From the NCBI GenBank assembly GCA_016794925.1, contig JAEUIW010000003.1, positions 141,543 through 205,542 on the forward strand: a DNA stretch of 64,000 bases, written 5' to 3'. The stretch comes from Phycisphaerae bacterium. Its GTDB lineage: Bacteria; Planctomycetota; Phycisphaerae; Phycisphaerales; UBA1924. Below, in pieces: positions 43,665-51,456 of the stretch. The notes under the pieces were generated by a model that saw only the letters and a program-made list of their open reading frames with translations, did not search any database and was not told the DNA's origin. Every line of letters begins with the position of its first letter. Position 1 is the first letter of the stretch. Position numbers and translations under genes: made by a program.

Positions 43665-43671
43665 CGCGGCC

Positions 43672-45438
43672 ATGAACCGGTGGAACGTTCTGCAGTATCT
43701 GGCCGCGGCCAGGCGCGCCGAAGCCGCCGCGGACTGGTCCACGGCGGAACGGCACTACGCGCTCGCGGCCGCCGCGGCGCCAACCAACTCCGCCGCCCTC
43801 GCCGGGCGCGCCCGTGCGCTGAACAAACTGGGCAGACCGCGCGAGGTTGTCGCACTGCTGGAGCGGCCGGCCGCGGACCCCGCCGCGGGTGCGCCCGTGC
43901 GTGCCGAGTTCGGTCTCGCCTGCGGCGCCCTGGGCAACATGCCTTCCGCGGCGCGTGCCCTCGCGGGCGCCCTCGCCAAGGATCCCTCCCGGCACGACCT
44001 GCGCGTGCCGCTCGGCGACGCGTGGGTGGCGCTCGGCCGCGCCGCCGACGCGATCCGCGTGTTCGCGGAGGCCTCCCGACATCTGCCGGCGAGCTTCGAG
44101 ATCGAGCGCGGCCTCGCCTTTGCGCACGCCATGATCGCCGCCTCCGAACCGGCCGTGGCGCACTTTCGTGCGGCGCTCCGCCTCCGCCCCGACGCGCTCT
44201 GCGCCGAGAGCCTCGGCACGCTCCTCCGCACCCTGGGACGGTTCGACGAGGCCACCCGGGCGTACGAGCAGGCGCTCGCCCTCAACCCGGCTTCCGCGGA
44301 GGCGATCGCCGGGGTCGCCGACATCATGGAATCTCGCGGGGCCAAGGCCGAGGCCCGCGACCAGCTCGACGTCGCCATTCGCGCCGGGCGCTCCGGCCCG
44401 CCCATCAGCCTTGTCTTCGCTCGGCTCCACGCCCGCTCCGACCGTCGGTCCGAGGCCGTGGCCATGCTCCGGCGCGACCTCGCGGCCCCGCTGCCGCCCC
44501 TGCAGCGGGCCACGCTGCTCTTCTCGCTGGGCGCGCTGCTCGAGGAAGACGGCAATCACGACGAGGCCTTCGCTGCGTATTCCGCCGCCAACGACCTCTA
44601 CCCGAAGACCTTCGATGCCCGGGCGCACGTCAGACTTGCCGACGACCTCATCGGCACGTTCACGCCCGCGCGCGTGGCGTCCCTGTCCAACGCCGGCTCG
44701 CCGTCCGACAGGCCCGTCTTCATCCTCGGCATGATGCGGTCGGGCACCTCGCTGGTCGAGCAGATGCTCGCCGCACACCCCCGCGTGACCGCCCTGGGCG
44801 AGCTCGACGACATCAACACCCTCGCGCACGCGCTGCCCCAGCGCCTCCGAACACCCGCTCGGTACCCGTCCGCCGCGGCCGGCCTCACGCCCGACCTCGT
44901 CGGCGTGCTCGCCGCCGAGCACCTCCGCGCCCTCGAATCACGGGCCGATCCGGCCCGGGCCGATCGCATCACCGACAAGATGCCCGCGAACTACCTGCAC
45001 GTCGGGCTCATCGCCTGCCTCTTCCCCAGGGCCACGATCATCCACTGCACCCGCGATCCCATGGACACCTGCTTCTCCTGCTACGCCACCCAGTTCAGCG
45101 CCGCGCACCCCTACACCAACTCGCTCGCGCTCATGGCGATCGCGTACCGCCAGTATGTTCGCCTCATGGAGCATTGGCGCACCATCCTCGGAGTGCGGAT
45201 GCTCGATGTCTCCTATGAGAAGCTGGTGGCCGACCCGGAAGCCGGCGCCCGCGCCGTCGTGGAATTCTGCGGGTTGCCCTGGGATCCGGTCTGCCTCAGG
45301 TTCCACGAGTCACGCCGCGTGGTCACCACCGCCAGCATCGACCAGGTCCGTCGGCCCGTGTACGACTCCTCCATCGGCCGCGCCGCGCGCTTCGAGCGCC
45401 ACCTCGGGGCCCTCCGTGCGGGGCTCGAGAGCACCTGA
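43672..45438 (+). CDS. TPR-repeat sulfotransferase, second paralogue
   Basis: 588 residues, the same length and domain order as the divergent gene. TPR units fill residues of about 1-310 (AERHYALAAAAAPTNSAA, EATRAYEQALALNPASAE). The sulfotransferase domain has PVFILGMMRSGTSLVEQ, DKMPANYLHVGLI and TIIHCTRDPMDTCFSC; the last 40 residues (ASIDQVRRPVYDSSIGR) are nearly identical to those of the paralogue. The pair probably arose by inverted duplication. Both lie beside sat and cysC, so PAPS supply and use are clustered. Confidence 0.88.
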   Translation: MNRWNVLQYLAAARRAEAAADWSTAERHYALAAAAAPTNSAALAGRARALNKLGRPREVVALLERPAADPAAGAPVRAEFGLACGALGNMPSAARALAGALAKDPSRHDLRVPLGDAWVALGRAADAIRVFAEASRHLPASFEIERGLAFAHAMIAASEPAVAHFRAALRLRPDALCAESLGTLLRTLGRFDEATRAYEQALALNPASAEAIAGVADIMESRGAKAEARDQLDVAIRAGRSGPPISLVFARLHARSDRRSEAVAMLRRDLAAPLPPLQRATLLFSLGALLEEDGNHDEAFAAYSAANDLYPKTFDARAHVRLADDLIGTFTPARVASLSNAGSPSDRPVFILGMMRSGTSLVEQMLAAHPRVTALGELDDINTLAHALPQRLRTPARYPSAAAGLTPDLVGVLAAEHLRALESRADPARADRITDKMPANYLHVGLIACLFPRATIIHCTRDPMDTCFSCYATQFSAAHPYTNSLALMAIAYRQYVRLMEHWRTILGVRMLDVSYEKLVADPEAGARAVVEFCGLPWDPVCLRFHESRRVVTTASIDQVRRPVYDSSIGRAARFERHLGALRAGLEST

Positions 45439-45475
45439 CCGCCGTCCGCGCGCCCCCGCTCCCGGGCCGACCACC

Positions 45476-45481
45476 TATACT
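45476..45481 (+). promoter_or_regulatory. -10 element TATACT ahead of tRNA-Cys
   Basis: TATACT lies 16 bases before the mature 5' end at 45498; no clear -35. Confidence 0.45.
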
Positions 45482-45497
45482 CTTTGCCCACCCCCGC

Positions 45498-45580
45498 GGC
45501 CGCGTGGCAGAGTGGACAAATGCAACGGATTGCAAATCCGTTGGGGAAACCCTTCGTCGGTTCGAATCCGACCGCGGCCT
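45498..45580 (+). tRNA. tRNA-Cys (GCA) with long variable region
   Basis: Acceptor stem GGCCGCG (45498-45504) pairs with CGCGGCC (45573-45579); the discriminator base is U45580. The anticodon arm is ACGGA-TTGCAAA-TCCGT with anticodon GCA, and the T arm is GTCGG-TTCGAAT-CCGAC. U73 and anticodon GCA are the identity elements of cysteine tRNA. Between the anticodon and T arms lie 14 bases (TGGGGAAACCCTTC) that can form a GGG-AAA-CCC stem, like a class II tRNA. CCA is not encoded. Confidence 0.9.
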
Positions 45581-45636
45581 TTCCGTTCGCTCTCGGGCGC
45601 TCCCGTCCGGGGAAGCCGGACGCACGAAGGAACCAC

Positions 45637-46692
45637 GTGCCCGACGCGCGCTCCCCCTCGAACCCCGACGAGATCCTCGCCGCCGCCGCGAATTTCCGGC
45701 GCGATTACGAGGCGCTCCGCGCCATGATCGGCCGCGCCATCGTCGGCCAGCGGCAGGTGCTCGACGCCGTGCTCACCTGCCTCTTCTGCTCCGGGCACGC
45801 GCTGCTCGAAGGCGTCCCCGGCCTCGGCAAGACCCTTCTCGTCCGCTCCCTGTCCCGGGCGCTCTCGCTCCAGTTCTCGCGCGTCCAGTTCACGCCCGAC
45901 CTCATGCCCGCCGACATCCTCGGCACCACCATCGTGGTCGAATCCGACTCCGCCGGCGGTGCCCGCCAGCGCGAATTCCGCTTCCAGCGCGGCCCCATCT
46001 TCGCGCAGATCGTGCTCGCCGATGAGATCAACCGCGCCACCCCCAAGACCCAGTCCGCGCTCCTGGAGGCCATGCAGGAGCGCTCCGTAACCGTGGCCGG
46101 CGTCACCCACCCCCTCGGTCCGCCCTTCTTCGTCATGGCCACGCAGAACCCCATCGAGCAGGAGGGGACGTATCCGCTGCCCGAGGCCCAGCTGGACCGC
46201 TTTTTCATGAAAATCCTTGTCGGGTACTCCGACCGCGCCGACCTCGCGGAGATCCTCAACCGCACCACCGCGACCCTCGAAGCCGAGCTCACGCCGGTGC
46301 TCGACGGGCCCCGCCTGCTCGCCCATCAGGACCTGATCCGGCGCGTGGCCGTCGCCCCACACGTCCAGGACTACGCCGTCCGGGTCGTCCTCTCCACCCA
46401 CGCAAAGGGCGCGCTGTCGGAGGGCGAGTTCGCGACCCCGATGGTCAACCGGTTCGTACGCTTCGGCGCCTCGCCCCGAGCCGCCCAGGCCCTTATTCTC
46501 GGCGCCAAGTGCCGCGCCCTGCTCGACAGCCGCGCCGCGGCGAGCATCGACGACATCCACGACGTGGCCGTTCCCGCTCTGCGCCACCGGCTCGTGCTGA
46601 ATTTCGAGGCCCAGGCCGAGGGCGTCACGCCCGACGCCGTGGTCCGAAACATCCTCGACACGCTCCCCACCCTCGCCGATGCCGTCGCCTGA
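45637..46692 (+). CDS. MoxR-family AAA ATPase
   Basis: 351 residues. Walker A GVPGLGKT at 59-66, Walker B and sensor block ILADEINRATPKTQSALLEA, and ATQNPIEQEGTYPLPEAQLD are textbook MoxR. These ATPases act with VWA-domain proteins as chaperones for metal insertion or complex assembly. The start is GTG 45637 with GAAGGA 7 bases upstream; a stable hairpin (7 bp, 45604-45622) lies just before the ribosome site. The usual DUF58 and BatA partners are not adjacent; a BatA-like gene is at 51453. Confidence 0.93.
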   Translation: MPDARSPSNPDEILAAAANFRRDYEALRAMIGRAIVGQRQVLDAVLTCLFCSGHALLEGVPGLGKTLLVRSLSRALSLQFSRVQFTPDLMPADILGTTIVVESDSAGGARQREFRFQRGPIFAQIVLADEINRATPKTQSALLEAMQERSVTVAGVTHPLGPPFFVMATQNPIEQEGTYPLPEAQLDRFFMKILVGYSDRADLAEILNRTTATLEAELTPVLDGPRLLAHQDLIRRVAVAPHVQDYAVRVVLSTHAKGALSEGEFATPMVNRFVRFGASPRAAQALILGAKCRALLDSRAAASIDDIHDVAVPALRHRLVLNFEAQAEGVTPDAVVRNILDTLPTLADAVA

Positions 46693-47032
46693 TCGAACCG
46701 CGATCATCGTGCGGCAAGAAACGACCGGTCCAGTTCACCGGACGCGTTCGAAAGCCCGACGCCCCTCGCGGCACCGTGGTTGGAACGTCGATCCATCGAT
46801 GTTGGACCGCGACGTCCCGGCCATCTGCCCCACCACGATCACCCACGCCCCCAGCCTCCCTACGGCGCTCCGCCCTGCCCCGTTCGTGAGGCTCGGATCG
46901 AACCGTCTTTCGGCCGCGGGATGAGGTTTTTTCACTCCACACGCGGTCGTTGGTTCGCTCGGTTCGCGGCATTTTGGCTTCCCCAGGCTCTTTCCTTTGA
47001 CCCCCGCTGCTCGCACGTCCGATACACCGGGG
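46693..47032. other. 340-base gap without a supported gene
   Basis: The MoxR stop is followed by about 300 bases with no frame that has homology or a ribosome site. TTGACC (46997-47002), an 18-base spacer and GATACA (47021-47026) form the most plausible promoter for the gene at 47033. A run of six Ts at 46927-46932 is the only homopolymer. Confidence 0.4.
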
Positions 47033-47641
47033 ATGAACGTCACGCTCGACGACCGTCCGCTCGGCATTCTTCAGCCAACCCTGGCGCACGCGCTCGAAGC
47101 CGCGCGCCGGGACGCGGGCGGCCGCGGCCGTGTCATCGTCGAGGCTCTCCTCGACGGCCGACCGCTCGCGGATCGGCAACTGTCAGCGCCAGACTCCGAG
47201 CCCCGCCCGGCGTCCGAGCTCCGCTTCACCTCGGCCGATCCCCGCGCCCTGGTCCGCGACGGCCTGCGTGACGCAGCCGAGGCGCTCGACCGCGTCCGGG
47301 ACACCCAGCGCCGCGCCGCCGAGCTGCTCCAGTGCGGCCGCGTCACCGAGGCGATCCGCGAGCTCCCCGAAGTTCTCTCCGCGTGGGAAGCGGCCCGCAC
47401 CATGCTCGCCGACGGTTGTTCGCTGCTCTCCCTGGACGTCGATGCGATTCCCTCCTCCGATGGCGCCGGCCGCCCTGGCGCGCGAGCCTCGTCGCTCGGC
47501 GCGCACCTGAGGGCCGCGACCAGCGCCGTGGGCGCGCAGGACTGGGCCCGTCTGGCCGACCTCCTGGCGTACGATCTCGATCAGGAAGCGGAACGCTGGC
47601 GGTCGCTGCTCGAGTCCTTCGCTCGCTCCCTCGCCGCCTGA
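47033..47641 (+). CDS. Uncharacterised helical protein
   Basis: 202 residues, no recognised family. It starts MNVTLDDRPLGILQPTLAHA, has a short beta-rich N-terminal part to about residue 70, and then mostly charged amphipathic helices (LVRDGLRDAAEALDRVRDTQ, WARLADLLAYDLDQEAERWR). No signal peptide or membrane segment. ATG 47033 sits 6 bases after GATACA, so it may be leaderless. It is followed 28 bases later by a second unknown gene, probably in the same transcript. High third-position GC supports coding. Confidence 0.65.
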   Translation: MNVTLDDRPLGILQPTLAHALEAARRDAGGRGRVIVEALLDGRPLADRQLSAPDSEPRPASELRFTSADPRALVRDGLRDAAEALDRVRDTQRRAAELLQCGRVTEAIRELPEVLSAWEAARTMLADGCSLLSLDVDAIPSSDGAGRPGARASSLGAHLRAATSAVGAQDWARLADLLAYDLDQEAERWRSLLESFARSLAA

Positions 47642-47669
47642 ACCGTCCGTCACGCCGGAGATCGTCGCC

Positions 47670-48482
47670 GTGCCGATCCCCTCGATGCCGATCGTTCCGA
47701 ATCCCGCTCCGCGGCCCGGAGAGATCGACGCCCTGATGGAACGCGCCAGCAACGAGCTCGTCGGTCGCCGGTACGCCGAGGCCGAGGAACTGGCTCTCGA
47801 AGCCCTCCGGATGGCCCACGCCGACAGCGATTTCGAGCGCATGGCCCGGATCTTGCTCCCGCTTCAGGAAGCGCGCCGTCAGCTCCGGGACCTGGCGTTC
47901 GATTCCGGAGCCGTACGCTCCGTCAACGGCGAGCTCCCCCTCCAGGAGGACCTCCGTACCGGGTGCTACCTCATTGAGCCGCCCCGGGTCGGAGTCGACG
48001 GCCGCGTCCTTCGTGAGCGCGCCGCCCGGGCCCGGGTGCCCGTCATCGTGGTGGTGCGGGAGCCCGTAACACGCGATGGTCTCTGGCCGCTCGTCGCTGT
48101 CGGACCCGCCACCGTCCGCGTCAAGGTGCCGCTCCCCCCCACCCCCGCCCCCAAGCGCGCGTCCCCGAGCAAGTCTCGCGCAACCGTCAGAAGAGTTGCG
48201 GTCGCGCCCAAACGGACGCCCGATGCCGCGCCGCTCCCGGTGCCGGCTTGGTTTCTACTCGCCAACGAAGCGCTCGGCGATGCCGCCATCGCCCAGGTCA
48301 ACCCGGCTCTCGAGCCCCGTGCTCGGGTGGAGGCTTTCTACGCCCGTCTCGCCGCCCACCCCGACCACGAGAAGCTGCACCAACGGCTCGCCGAGGCGTG
48401 CCGCGAAGCCGCCCTTCGGCCTCGACCGGCGTTGCTACTGGGAGCCACCAACGGCGACCGGTTGGCGACCGACGACGACTGA
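47670..48482 (+). CDS. Uncharacterised protein, partner of the gene at 47033
   Basis: 270 residues from GTG 47670. Residues of about 15-75 look like a TPR-type helix pair (EIDALMERASNELVGRRYAE, EELALEALRMAHADSDFERM). A middle region has RTGCYLIEPPRVGVDGRVLR and VPVIVVVREP. A basic Pro/Lys linker (residues of about 150-185) leads to a C-terminal helical part. No family recognised and no export signal. It is convergent with the glycine-zipper lipoprotein gene. Confidence 0.62.
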   Translation: MPIPSMPIVPNPAPRPGEIDALMERASNELVGRRYAEAEELALEALRMAHADSDFERMARILLPLQEARRQLRDLAFDSGAVRSVNGELPLQEDLRTGCYLIEPPRVGVDGRVLRERAARARVPVIVVVREPVTRDGLWPLVAVGPATVRVKVPLPPTPAPKRASPSKSRATVRRVAVAPKRTPDAAPLPVPAWFLLANEALGDAAIAQVNPALEPRARVEAFYARLAAHPDHEKLHQRLAEACREAALRPRPALLLGATNGDRLATDDD

Positions 48483-48503
48483 AGCACAATCGGTCTTGTC
48501 GCG

Positions 48504-48767
48504 CTACGGCCGGCGCGCATTCCGCTCGTTCTGATCCCCGATGACCGCCCCGCCCAGGGCCCCGCCGATCGCCCCGATCGCGGCCCCCTTCCCGGCTTTC
48601 CCGAAGAACGACCCGATCGCGGCCCCTGCCCCCGCTCCCAGCGCGCCCCCGGAGAGTGCCCCTTGCCCCGCGTTGTTGCAGCCGGCGCCCATCAGGGCAC
48701 CCGATCCAAGCAGCGCGGCGGCCGAAGCTCGCAAAGCCAGACGGTTCCTCAACGACGCGATACGCAT
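48504..48767 (-). CDS. Small glycine-zipper lipoprotein
   Basis: 87 residues. An N-terminal signal ends in a lipobox-like MGAGC (C30). The mature part is a Gly/Ala-rich zipper (GALSGGALGAGAGAAIGSFF, GAIGGALGGAVIG) as in Gly-zipper outer-membrane or stress lipoproteins. Start ATG 48767 has GGGAGCGG upstream; the frame open beyond it lacks a signal. These proteins insert in membranes, but their function is rarely known. Stops are convergent with the gene at 47670, 21 bases apart. Confidence 0.75.
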   Translation of the reverse strand: MRIASLRNRLALRASAAALLGSGALMGAGCNNAGQGALSGGALGAGAGAAIGSFFGKAGKGAAIGAIGGALGGAVIGDQNERNARRP

Positions 48768-48889
48768 GTTCCGCTCCCAGAATGCCGGGACCCTGATGAC
48801 GGCGCATTCGAACGCCTCACGCCCGGCGTCTGAACCCCACGTTGTACGTCGGGGGCTCCCGGTGGGTCGTCCTTGGTTCAATCGGTTGC

Positions 48890-49600
48890 TCAATTCCAGC
48901 AACACCCCTTTGGTGTTTCAACCTGACGTTGGGGGATCGCTCGTACCAGAAGATCCCTTAAACGGGTGAATTCTCCCTCGATGATCCTCACCCGTCGCAT
49001 CGCATCGGCTTCCGACAGAAGCCGGTACTTCAACTCGGGTTCGCCCGGGAACCACGAGGAAAAAAGTTCGATCAGCGCGGCGGTGGGGATGTCCTCGTTG
49101 CGGATGTGCTCGAGCAGGCCCGCCGAGTCGCGCAGGTCGGTCATCGGCGCCTGGGTCAGCAGCCGCTCCAGCCGGGTCCGCGCCGGTTGCAATTCGGTCT
49201 CGTCGGGCATGTCCAAGCCCAGGGGCTCGAGTTCCGCCGTGCGATAGGGCCGGCCCTCCTCGGGTGGATGCTCCTCGACGATCCGGGCCCGACAGATCCC
49301 GTGCAACTGCAGGTTGTACCGTCCATCGGGCAGCCGCTGGTGCTCGATGATCTGGCCCACGCACACCGCCGGACGCAGCGGGGGATTGGCGTGATACTCG
49401 CGTCGCCAGGTCGTTCCGGCGAACACCGCCATCGCGATCTGCCCCGGCCCGTCGAGCGCCTCGGACACCAGTTGCTTGTACCGATCCTCGAACGCGTGCA
49501 ATCCCAAACGCGCGTGCGGCATGAGCGTCACGACGTGCAGCGGGAACAGCGGCACGGGCCGCCCGAAATCAACGCGGATGGTTTGCCCCCGGGCGCTCAT
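48890..49600 (-). CDS. LON N-terminal-domain protein
   Basis: 236 residues. VPLFPLHVVTLMPHARLGLHAFEDRYKQLV shares the entry pattern of the LON substrate-binding domain (LFPL, then PG/PHxxLxLxIFExRY); the visible cores are LFPLHVVTLMP and FEDRYKQLV. No ATPase or protease part is present, so it is a stand-alone LON-SB protein of the YcaO-unrelated PF02190 type. The role is unknown, possibly peptide or protein binding. ATG 49600 is marked by TACGAT ending 6 bases upstream. It lies 29 bases downstream of the YhaM-like gene. Confidence 0.85.
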   Translation of the reverse strand: MSARGQTIRVDFGRPVPLFPLHVVTLMPHARLGLHAFEDRYKQLVSEALDGPGQIAMAVFAGTTWRREYHANPPLRPAVCVGQIIEHQRLPDGRYNLQLHGICRARIVEEHPPEEGRPYRTAELEPLGLDMPDETELQPARTRLERLLTQAPMTDLRDSAGLLEHIRNEDIPTAALIELFSSWFPGEPELKYRLLSEADAMRRVRIIEGEFTRLRDLLVRAIPQRQVETPKGCCWN

Positions 49601-49606
49601 CGCGGA

Positions 49607-49612
49607 ATCGTA
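49607..49612 (-). promoter_or_regulatory. -10 element TACGAT, leaderless start of LON-domain gene
   Basis: Minus-strand TACGAT ends 6 bases before ATG 49600, in the 29-base gap after the YhaM-like gene. Confidence 0.45.
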
Positions 49613-49629
49613 GGGGCCCTTCCGGGCCC

Positions 49630-50652
49630 TCACTCGGCCAACGGATCGGGCCGGAACAGTTTGGTGTTCTCCAGGGCCCACAGCCGGTCGGTGAAGTTCC
49701 CGCCCAGGTCAAAGGTCGCGCTCCGGTCCGGGCGGGCCGCGCTCAGCGCGATCGCCATTTTCGCGTCGAGGTTGTCGAGCATCGCGACCATGATGGCCTC
49801 GGGCGTCGCGGGCAGCTTCGCGGCCCCGTACTCCGCCTGGCCGTGGTGCGAGATGATGATGTGCTGCAGCACCGTCACCGCGTGCATCGGGGGGCGCAGG
49901 CCGGTGGATCGCATGACCAGCTGCGCCCGATCATGCAGCATGATGGCCCCGTCCACGATGTGCCCGATCAGCTCGCCCCGGTCCGTGTACCCGAACGTCC
50001 GGTCGTACACCAGCTCCCGGGTCTTGGCCAGGTCGTGCAGGAACAACCCCATCAGCACGATGTCGCGGTTGATCTTCGGGTAGTGCGCGCACACCCGGTC
50101 CCCCAGGATCAGCAGGCTCAGTGTGTGCTCCAGCAGCCCGCCCAGGTAGGCGTGGTGCATGCTCTTGGCGGCGGGCGCCTCGCGGAAGGCCTTCATGAGC
50201 GGCGCGTCATCGAGGTACACCCGTGCCAGCGCCTTCATCCACGGGTGACGCAGCGTCTCCAGCACGCCCGTCACCTCCGCGAACATCTCGGCCGGCTCGC
50301 GCGACGAGCAGGGCAGCAGCTCGCGCAGCTGCTCGATCGTCGGCTCCACCGGCTCGATCGATTGGATGATCAGCTGCATCTCGCCCTGGTACGCCTGCGT
50401 CTCGCCCTCCAGGTACACGAACCCGTCCGTCGCCAGCCGCCGGAACGATTCCGGGTCGACCGACCACATGCGGCCGGGCATGTCGCCCGTCTTGTCGCCC
50501 AGCAGGCAGCGCAGGTACGGCTTGTCGTTCCGCGTGCGGCCCAGCTGCGCGTTCGAGATCGAGAACAGCCCCCGGACGAACTCGGACGGGCCCAGCTCGG
50601 CCACGAACTTGCGCGGGGGGGCTTCCGAATGATCGGTGCTGTTCCGGGGCAT
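49630..50652 (-). CDS. YhaM-like 3'-5' exoribonuclease (OB fold plus HD domain)
   Basis: 340 residues. Residues of about 15-105 form an OB fold (SEFVRGLFSISNAQLGRTRN, DMPGRMWSVDPE) and residues of about 155-310 an HD phosphohydrolase domain: KSMHHAYLGGLLEHTLSL, FLHDLAKTREL with the HD pair, and IIISHHGQAEYG. This is the YhaM/CBF1 architecture, a Mn-dependent 3'-5' exonuclease acting on RNA and ssDNA. Start ATG 50652 has GGAG upstream, with TAACAT further back as a likely -10, so it has a leader. Possibly part of RNA turnover, divergent from rlmE. Confidence 0.86.
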   Translation of the reverse strand: MPRNSTDHSEAPPRKFVAELGPSEFVRGLFSISNAQLGRTRNDKPYLRCLLGDKTGDMPGRMWSVDPESFRRLATDGFVYLEGETQAYQGEMQLIIQSIEPVEPTIEQLRELLPCSSREPAEMFAEVTGVLETLRHPWMKALARVYLDDAPLMKAFREAPAAKSMHHAYLGGLLEHTLSLLILGDRVCAHYPKINRDIVLMGLFLHDLAKTRELVYDRTFGYTDRGELIGHIVDGAIMLHDRAQLVMRSTGLRPPMHAVTVLQHIIISHHGQAEYGAAKLPATPEAIMVAMLDNLDAKMAIALSAARPDRSATFDLGGNFTDRLWALENTKLFRPDPLAE

Positions 50653-50737
50653 CAAGGTCTCCGTGTGCGAAGCACGGATGTTACGCAGCCCGCTCCCATG
50701 ACCCCGCGCCGCGGGGGAGCACGCCCCGCCGCGTGGT

Positions 50738-50743
50738 TAGGAT
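50738..50743 (+). promoter_or_regulatory. -10 element TAGGAT, leaderless start of rlmE
   Basis: TAGGAT ends 5 bases before GTG 50749, the same layout as recO. Confidence 0.5.
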
Positions 50744-50748
50744 CTGCC

Positions 50749-51456
50749 GTGGCCCAGCCCCGCAAGCTCCACGACCGCTTCTTCAAGCTCGCCAAGGCCG
50801 AGGGCTACCTCGCCCGATCCGCCTACAAACTCAAGCAGATCCAGGAGCGCCGAGCCCTCCTCCGCTCGGCCGACTGGGTCCTCGACCTCGGCTGCGCCCC
50901 GGGATCCTGGCTCCAGGTCGCCTCCCAGCTCGTCGGCTCGCGCGGCCGCGTCGTCGGCCTCGACCTCAAGGCCGTCACCCATCCCATGCCCCCCAACGTC
51001 CGCGCCGTCGTCGGCGACGCCGTCGCCACGCCTCCCGCCGAGCTGCTCGCACGGGTCCGCCCCGACGGGCCGGATTCCACCGCACGGCCCGACCGTCGAT
51101 TCGACGTCCTCCTCAGCGACATGGCCCCCGACACCACCGGCTACGGCGACGACCTCCTCTCCGCGCGCCTCTGCGACCGCGTCCTCGACCTTGCCCCGGC
51201 ACTGCTCCGCCCCGGCGGGCGGCTGGTCATGAAGATCTTCGAGGGCGAACGCTACCCGGAGTTGCTCCGCCGGGCCGCTTCGATGTTCGTCGATGCACGC
51301 GGCTACAAGCCCGAGGCGTCGCGCGATGTCTCACGCGAGATGTACATCATCGCGGAGGGCCTCCGCGCCGACGTCGCGGCCGACGGCCCCGCCCCCGACC
51401 AGCCGCCCCGTGCGCGCGCGGGCGGCCCGCCCCCGCCCGGCAGAGGCTGGTCGTGA
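50749..51456 (+). CDS. rlmE: 23S rRNA (uridine-2'-O-)-methyltransferase RlmE (FtsJ)
   Basis: 235 residues from GTG 50749. RSAYKLKQIQE with the catalytic Lys, VLDLGCAPGSWLQV (SAM motif), LLSDMAPDTTGYGD with the catalytic Asp and GGRLVMKIFEG with the second Lys follow the K-D-K-E methyltransferase pattern. It methylates U2552 of 23S rRNA in the A-loop. Slightly longer than E. coli RlmE because of a Pro/Ala-rich tail after residue 215. The stop overlaps the next start as GTGA at 51453. Confidence 0.93.
   Translation: MAQPRKLHDRFFKLAKAEGYLARSAYKLKQIQERRALLRSADWVLDLGCAPGSWLQVASQLVGSRGRVVGLDLKAVTHPMPPNVRAVVGDAVATPPAELLARVRPDGPDSTARPDRRFDVLLSDMAPDTTGYGDDLLSARLCDRVLDLAPALLRPGGRLVMKIFEGERYPELLRRAASMFVDARGYKPEASRDVSREMYIIAEGLRADVAADGPAPDQPPRARAGGPPPPGRGWS

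Noticed and set aside
43571..43673. ATG at 43673 as start of the minus-strand sulfotransferase, overlapping the CATG of its neighbour
   Set aside because: The added 38 residues are Gly/Thr-rich and not TPR-like, and the start at 43559 gives exactly the paralogue's length; kept only as an alternative.
46693..46924. A possible short gene after MoxR
   Set aside because: Arg/Pro-rich translation without homology, start inside MoxR, no ribosome site.
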